From Desulfobacteraceae bacterium (GTDB lineage: Bacteria; Desulfobacterota; Desulfobacteria; Desulfobacterales; Desulfosalsimonadaceae), in NCBI GenBank assembly GCA_011389605.1, contig JAABTZ010000107.1, positions 1 through 6,537 of the forward strand: a stretch of 6,537 nt of DNA, written 5' to 3'. Positions 5,108-6,537 of this stretch are shown one piece after another. The notes under the pieces are model-generated. The model did not search any database. It was not told the origin of the DNA and was given only the letters and a program-made list of their open reading frames with translations. The number at the start of each line of letters is the position of its first letter. The stretch's first letter is position 1. Position numbers and translations under genes: made by a program.

Positions 5108-5884
5108 TTATGGCAGTTGAAGCTCAAAACAGCGGGTATCTCCGGGCTTTGGGCAGTTTCGATCTGTGATAAACGTACGCTCGCAGAACTTAAGCCTTTT
5201 TTTCGCATCCACCAGAATAACAGAAGAACAGCGCGTTCCGTAGCCGGGGCTAGTTACGAAAATCGGGGAAAGGGCGCGTTCCCATTCCAGGCTCACACCT
5301 GTGTCCGGAAGGCGGTCATCAGGCGCGGGTGCGGGATCAAAAAGCAGATCGAGAATTTCGTATGGTTCTATGACGTTTTTTCCACCGATTAGTGTAAGCA
5401 ATTTATGCTTAAGGGTTTCTGTCTTGGGCCAGGGCGTGTTTAAAAGATGATTGCTGACTGCATGGATGCCCGGAGAAAGCCTTACAATCGCGCTGCTTTT
5501 ATTGGAATACCACCAGATCTGGTCCGGATCGCCCGTCATGAGATTAAATCCGCTGTATTGGTCCCGCTGCTGTTTAACGCCTGCCAGATAATTGTCAGGG
5601 GCCTGGTCTCCGGCAAGAAAGTCTTTTACAAGCTGTCCCCTGGATTTGCCCCATGGGGTCATTGATGAGGGATCCCGGTAATTGGTGACCGCGGCAATCC
5701 TGCCCCTGCGGCTTATTCCCAGCCACGTGCCCCGGCTTTGCAGATCCCGGCCTGCTAAAATATCGGGATAATCGTCCCAGAAGTCTATGGCCGTGGTGGG
5801 CCGGCTGTAGAATTCATCCCGGTTTGCCGCGATTATAAGCCGGTAGGCGGGATGGGAGCTTAAGGCAATGGCAATCAGGCACAT
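5108..5884 (-). CDS. NRDE-family protein (TANGO2 / T10-like)
   Basis: The 258-residue protein is a full-length member of the NRDE family, the bacterial relatives of eukaryotic TANGO2. Motifs in order are MCLI with Cys2 at the N terminus, AANRDEFYSRPT (19-30, containing the NRDE signature at 21-24), AGRDLQSRGTWLGIS (44-58), VTNYRDP (66-72), SRG (81-83), GFNL (112-115), VSNH (143-146) and ALSPIFV with GYGTRCSSVIL (204-224), ending in ERTF (235-238). The fold is thought to resemble N-terminal nucleophile hydrolases, so Cys2 would become the nucleophile after Met removal, but no bacterial reaction is well established. Relatives have been linked to heme handling; that link is not tested by anything here. 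There is no signal peptide, so it should be cytoplasmic. The ATG at 5884 is followed at once by the conserved CLI, which fixes the start, although the ribosome site is weak. It is monocistronic in this window. Confidence 0.92.
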   Translation of the reverse strand: MCLIAIALSSHPAYRLIIAANRDEFYSRPTTAIDFWDDYPDILAGRDLQSRGTWLGISRRGRIAAVTNYRDPSSMTPWGKSRGQLVKDFLAGDQAPDNYLAGVKQQRDQYSGFNLMTGDPDQIWWYSNKSSAIVRLSPGIHAVSNHLLNTPWPKTETLKHKLLTLIGGKNVIEPYEILDLLFDPAPAPDDRLPDTGVSLEWERALSPIFVTSPGYGTRCSSVILVDAKKRLKFCERTFITDRNCPKPGDTRCFELQLP

Positions 5885-5932
5885 GACAAAAACCGCTTTT
5901 GTGTTTCTTCTTGTATTTGAGGTTCAAATCTG

Positions 5933-5961
5933 ATAATATCAAAATTTTACAAAATTGGCAA
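5933..5961 (-). promoter_or_regulatory. Predicted sigma-70 promoter of the NRDE gene
   Basis: Reading the minus strand, TTGCCA (5961-5956) and TATTAT (5938-5933) are separated by exactly 17 bp in an AT-rich spacer. The -10 element lies about 48 bp upstream of the ATG at 5884. Confidence 0.5.
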
Positions 5962-5965
5962 TAAA

Positions 5966-5979
5966 TCAAACATGTTTGA
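5966..5979. promoter_or_regulatory. Perfect 14-bp palindrome, possible operator
   Basis: TCAAACATGTTTGA equals its reverse complement over 14 bases. It lies between the divergent NRDE and thiolase genes, 4 bp upstream of the predicted NRDE -35 and 75 bp upstream of the thiolase ATG. The size fits a dimeric repressor or activator site. It differs from the tetR palindrome, so that regulator is not the obvious binder. No promoter for the thiolase gene stood out in 5980-6039. Confidence 0.4.
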
Positions 5980-6054
5980 GTCTGTTTTGGTACCTGTTTT
6001 GTTTAGCCAGGGCCACAGATCAAGTGGGGACAACATAGCAAGGAGGACGCGGAT

Positions 6055-6537
6055 ATGCAAGAGGTGGTAATCGTCAGTGGTGCCCGAACGCCGGTGGGCT
6101 CATTTGGCGGCTCGCTAAAGGATGTCACGGCAGTGGAACTCGGCAGCCTCGCAATCAGGGAAGCTGTTAAGCGCGCCGGCCTGAAGCCGGTGGTAAGCGA
6201 TGAAATGAAGGCACGAATACCCGATCCTTTTAAAGGCAGGAAGCCTGTGGATCTTGAAACAGCAGGGGCTGACTGGGATGATAACGCAAGGGAAGTGGCC
6301 TTTGACGAGGTCATAATGGGCAATGTTTTGCTGGCGGCCCAGGGGCAGAATCCTGCAAGGCAGGCCATGATACGCGCCGGCATGCCAAAGGAGACCCCGG
6401 GATATACCATCAACAAAGTATGCGCATCAGGGCTTAAATCAATTGCCATAGCAGCGGCCTCTATTATGTGCGGAGAGGCCGAAGCCGTTGTTGCAGGCGG
6501 CCAGGAGAGCATGAGCTGTGCGCCAATGGCTTTACCA
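6055..6537 (+). CDS. Thiolase, probable acetyl-CoA C-acetyltransferase (3' end outside window)
   Basis: The first 161 residues of a thiolase are present; the frame is open to the window edge, where a full protein would need roughly 260 more residues. The start MQEVVIVSGARTPVGSFGGS (1-20) and NKVCASGLKSI (120-130) are classic thiolase motifs, with Cys123 the acyl-accepting catalytic cysteine. GGQESMS (148-154) follows as expected. The enzyme joins two acetyl-CoA or cleaves 3-ketoacyl-CoA, the last step of beta-oxidation; the catalytic His and second Cys are beyond the edge, so chain-length preference cannot be judged. The ATG at 6055 has AAGGAGG (6040-6046) 8 bases upstream. Oddly, about 33 extra residues (about 45-82, Asp/Lys/Pro rich) sit between the first helix and FDEVIMGNVL, moving the catalytic Cys from about 89 to 123. 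It is divergent from the NRDE gene. Confidence 0.93.
   Translation, partial: MQEVVIVSGARTPVGSFGGSLKDVTAVELGSLAIREAVKRAGLKPVVSDEMKARIPDPFKGRKPVDLETAGADWDDNAREVAFDEVIMGNVLLAAQGQNPARQAMIRAGMPKETPGYTINKVCASGLKSIAIAAASIMCGEAEAVVAGGQESMSCAPMALP

Noticed and set aside
6003..6512. 169-codon open frame on the minus strand
   Set aside because: It is antisense to the thiolase, whose catalytic motifs are unmistakable.

Overview
The window looks like chromosome from a Gram-negative anaerobe or facultative bacterium that degrades fatty acids or other acyl-CoA compounds. It is most plausibly a member of the Desulfobacterota (Desulfobacterales-like). This placement is an inference from the gene mix (FadH-type reductase, acetyl-CoA acetyltransferase-type thiolase, B12 salvage/assembly genes, a Sec-exported nickel superoxide dismutase) and from the general look of the palindromic intergenic repeats. 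No marker gene is present to prove it.

Layout from left to right. Positions 1-84 hold a window-truncated copy of a dispersed palindromic repeat, directly upstream of a nickel superoxide dismutase gene (104-562, +). That gene carries a cleavable signal peptide whose predicted cut exposes the nickel-binding His1. Convergent with it, only 25 bp away, is a FadH-type 2,4-dienoyl-CoA reductase (2600-588, -). Its 5' side carries a second, near-complete copy of the repeat plus a separate 45-bp perfect-looking hairpin. A TetR/AcrR repressor gene (3458-2844, -) follows. A perfect 16-bp palindrome lies between its -35 and -10 promoter elements, the signature of autorepression. Transcribed the other way are cobO (3616-4134) and cobU (4165-4698), two successive steps of adenosylcobalamin assembly, 30 bp apart.

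Positions 4699-5107 contain no gene that I can support. They hold a possible weak terminator, a 157-bp long imperfect palindrome of a different kind, and a complete 126-bp copy of the dispersed repeat. On the minus strand, 5884-5108 encodes an NRDE/TANGO2-family protein. A 170-bp intergenic region with a 14-bp perfect palindrome separates it from a divergent thiolase gene (6055 onward) that runs off the right edge.

How the genes fit together: the FadH-like reductase and the thiolase belong to acyl-CoA oxidation, and a TetR regulator next to such genes often senses acyl-CoA or a related ligand. CobO and CobU supply adenosylcobalamin, the cofactor of methylmalonyl-CoA mutase and related enzymes. 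The Ni-SOD would protect the cell envelope from superoxide.

The most notable points are the signal-peptide-matured Ni-SOD, the palindromic repeat family whose same end sits just upstream of three start codons, the operator-promoter overlap at tetR with a predicted near-leaderless transcript, and a thiolase with about 33 extra residues before its catalytic cysteine. I did not find a clearly new multi-gene system.
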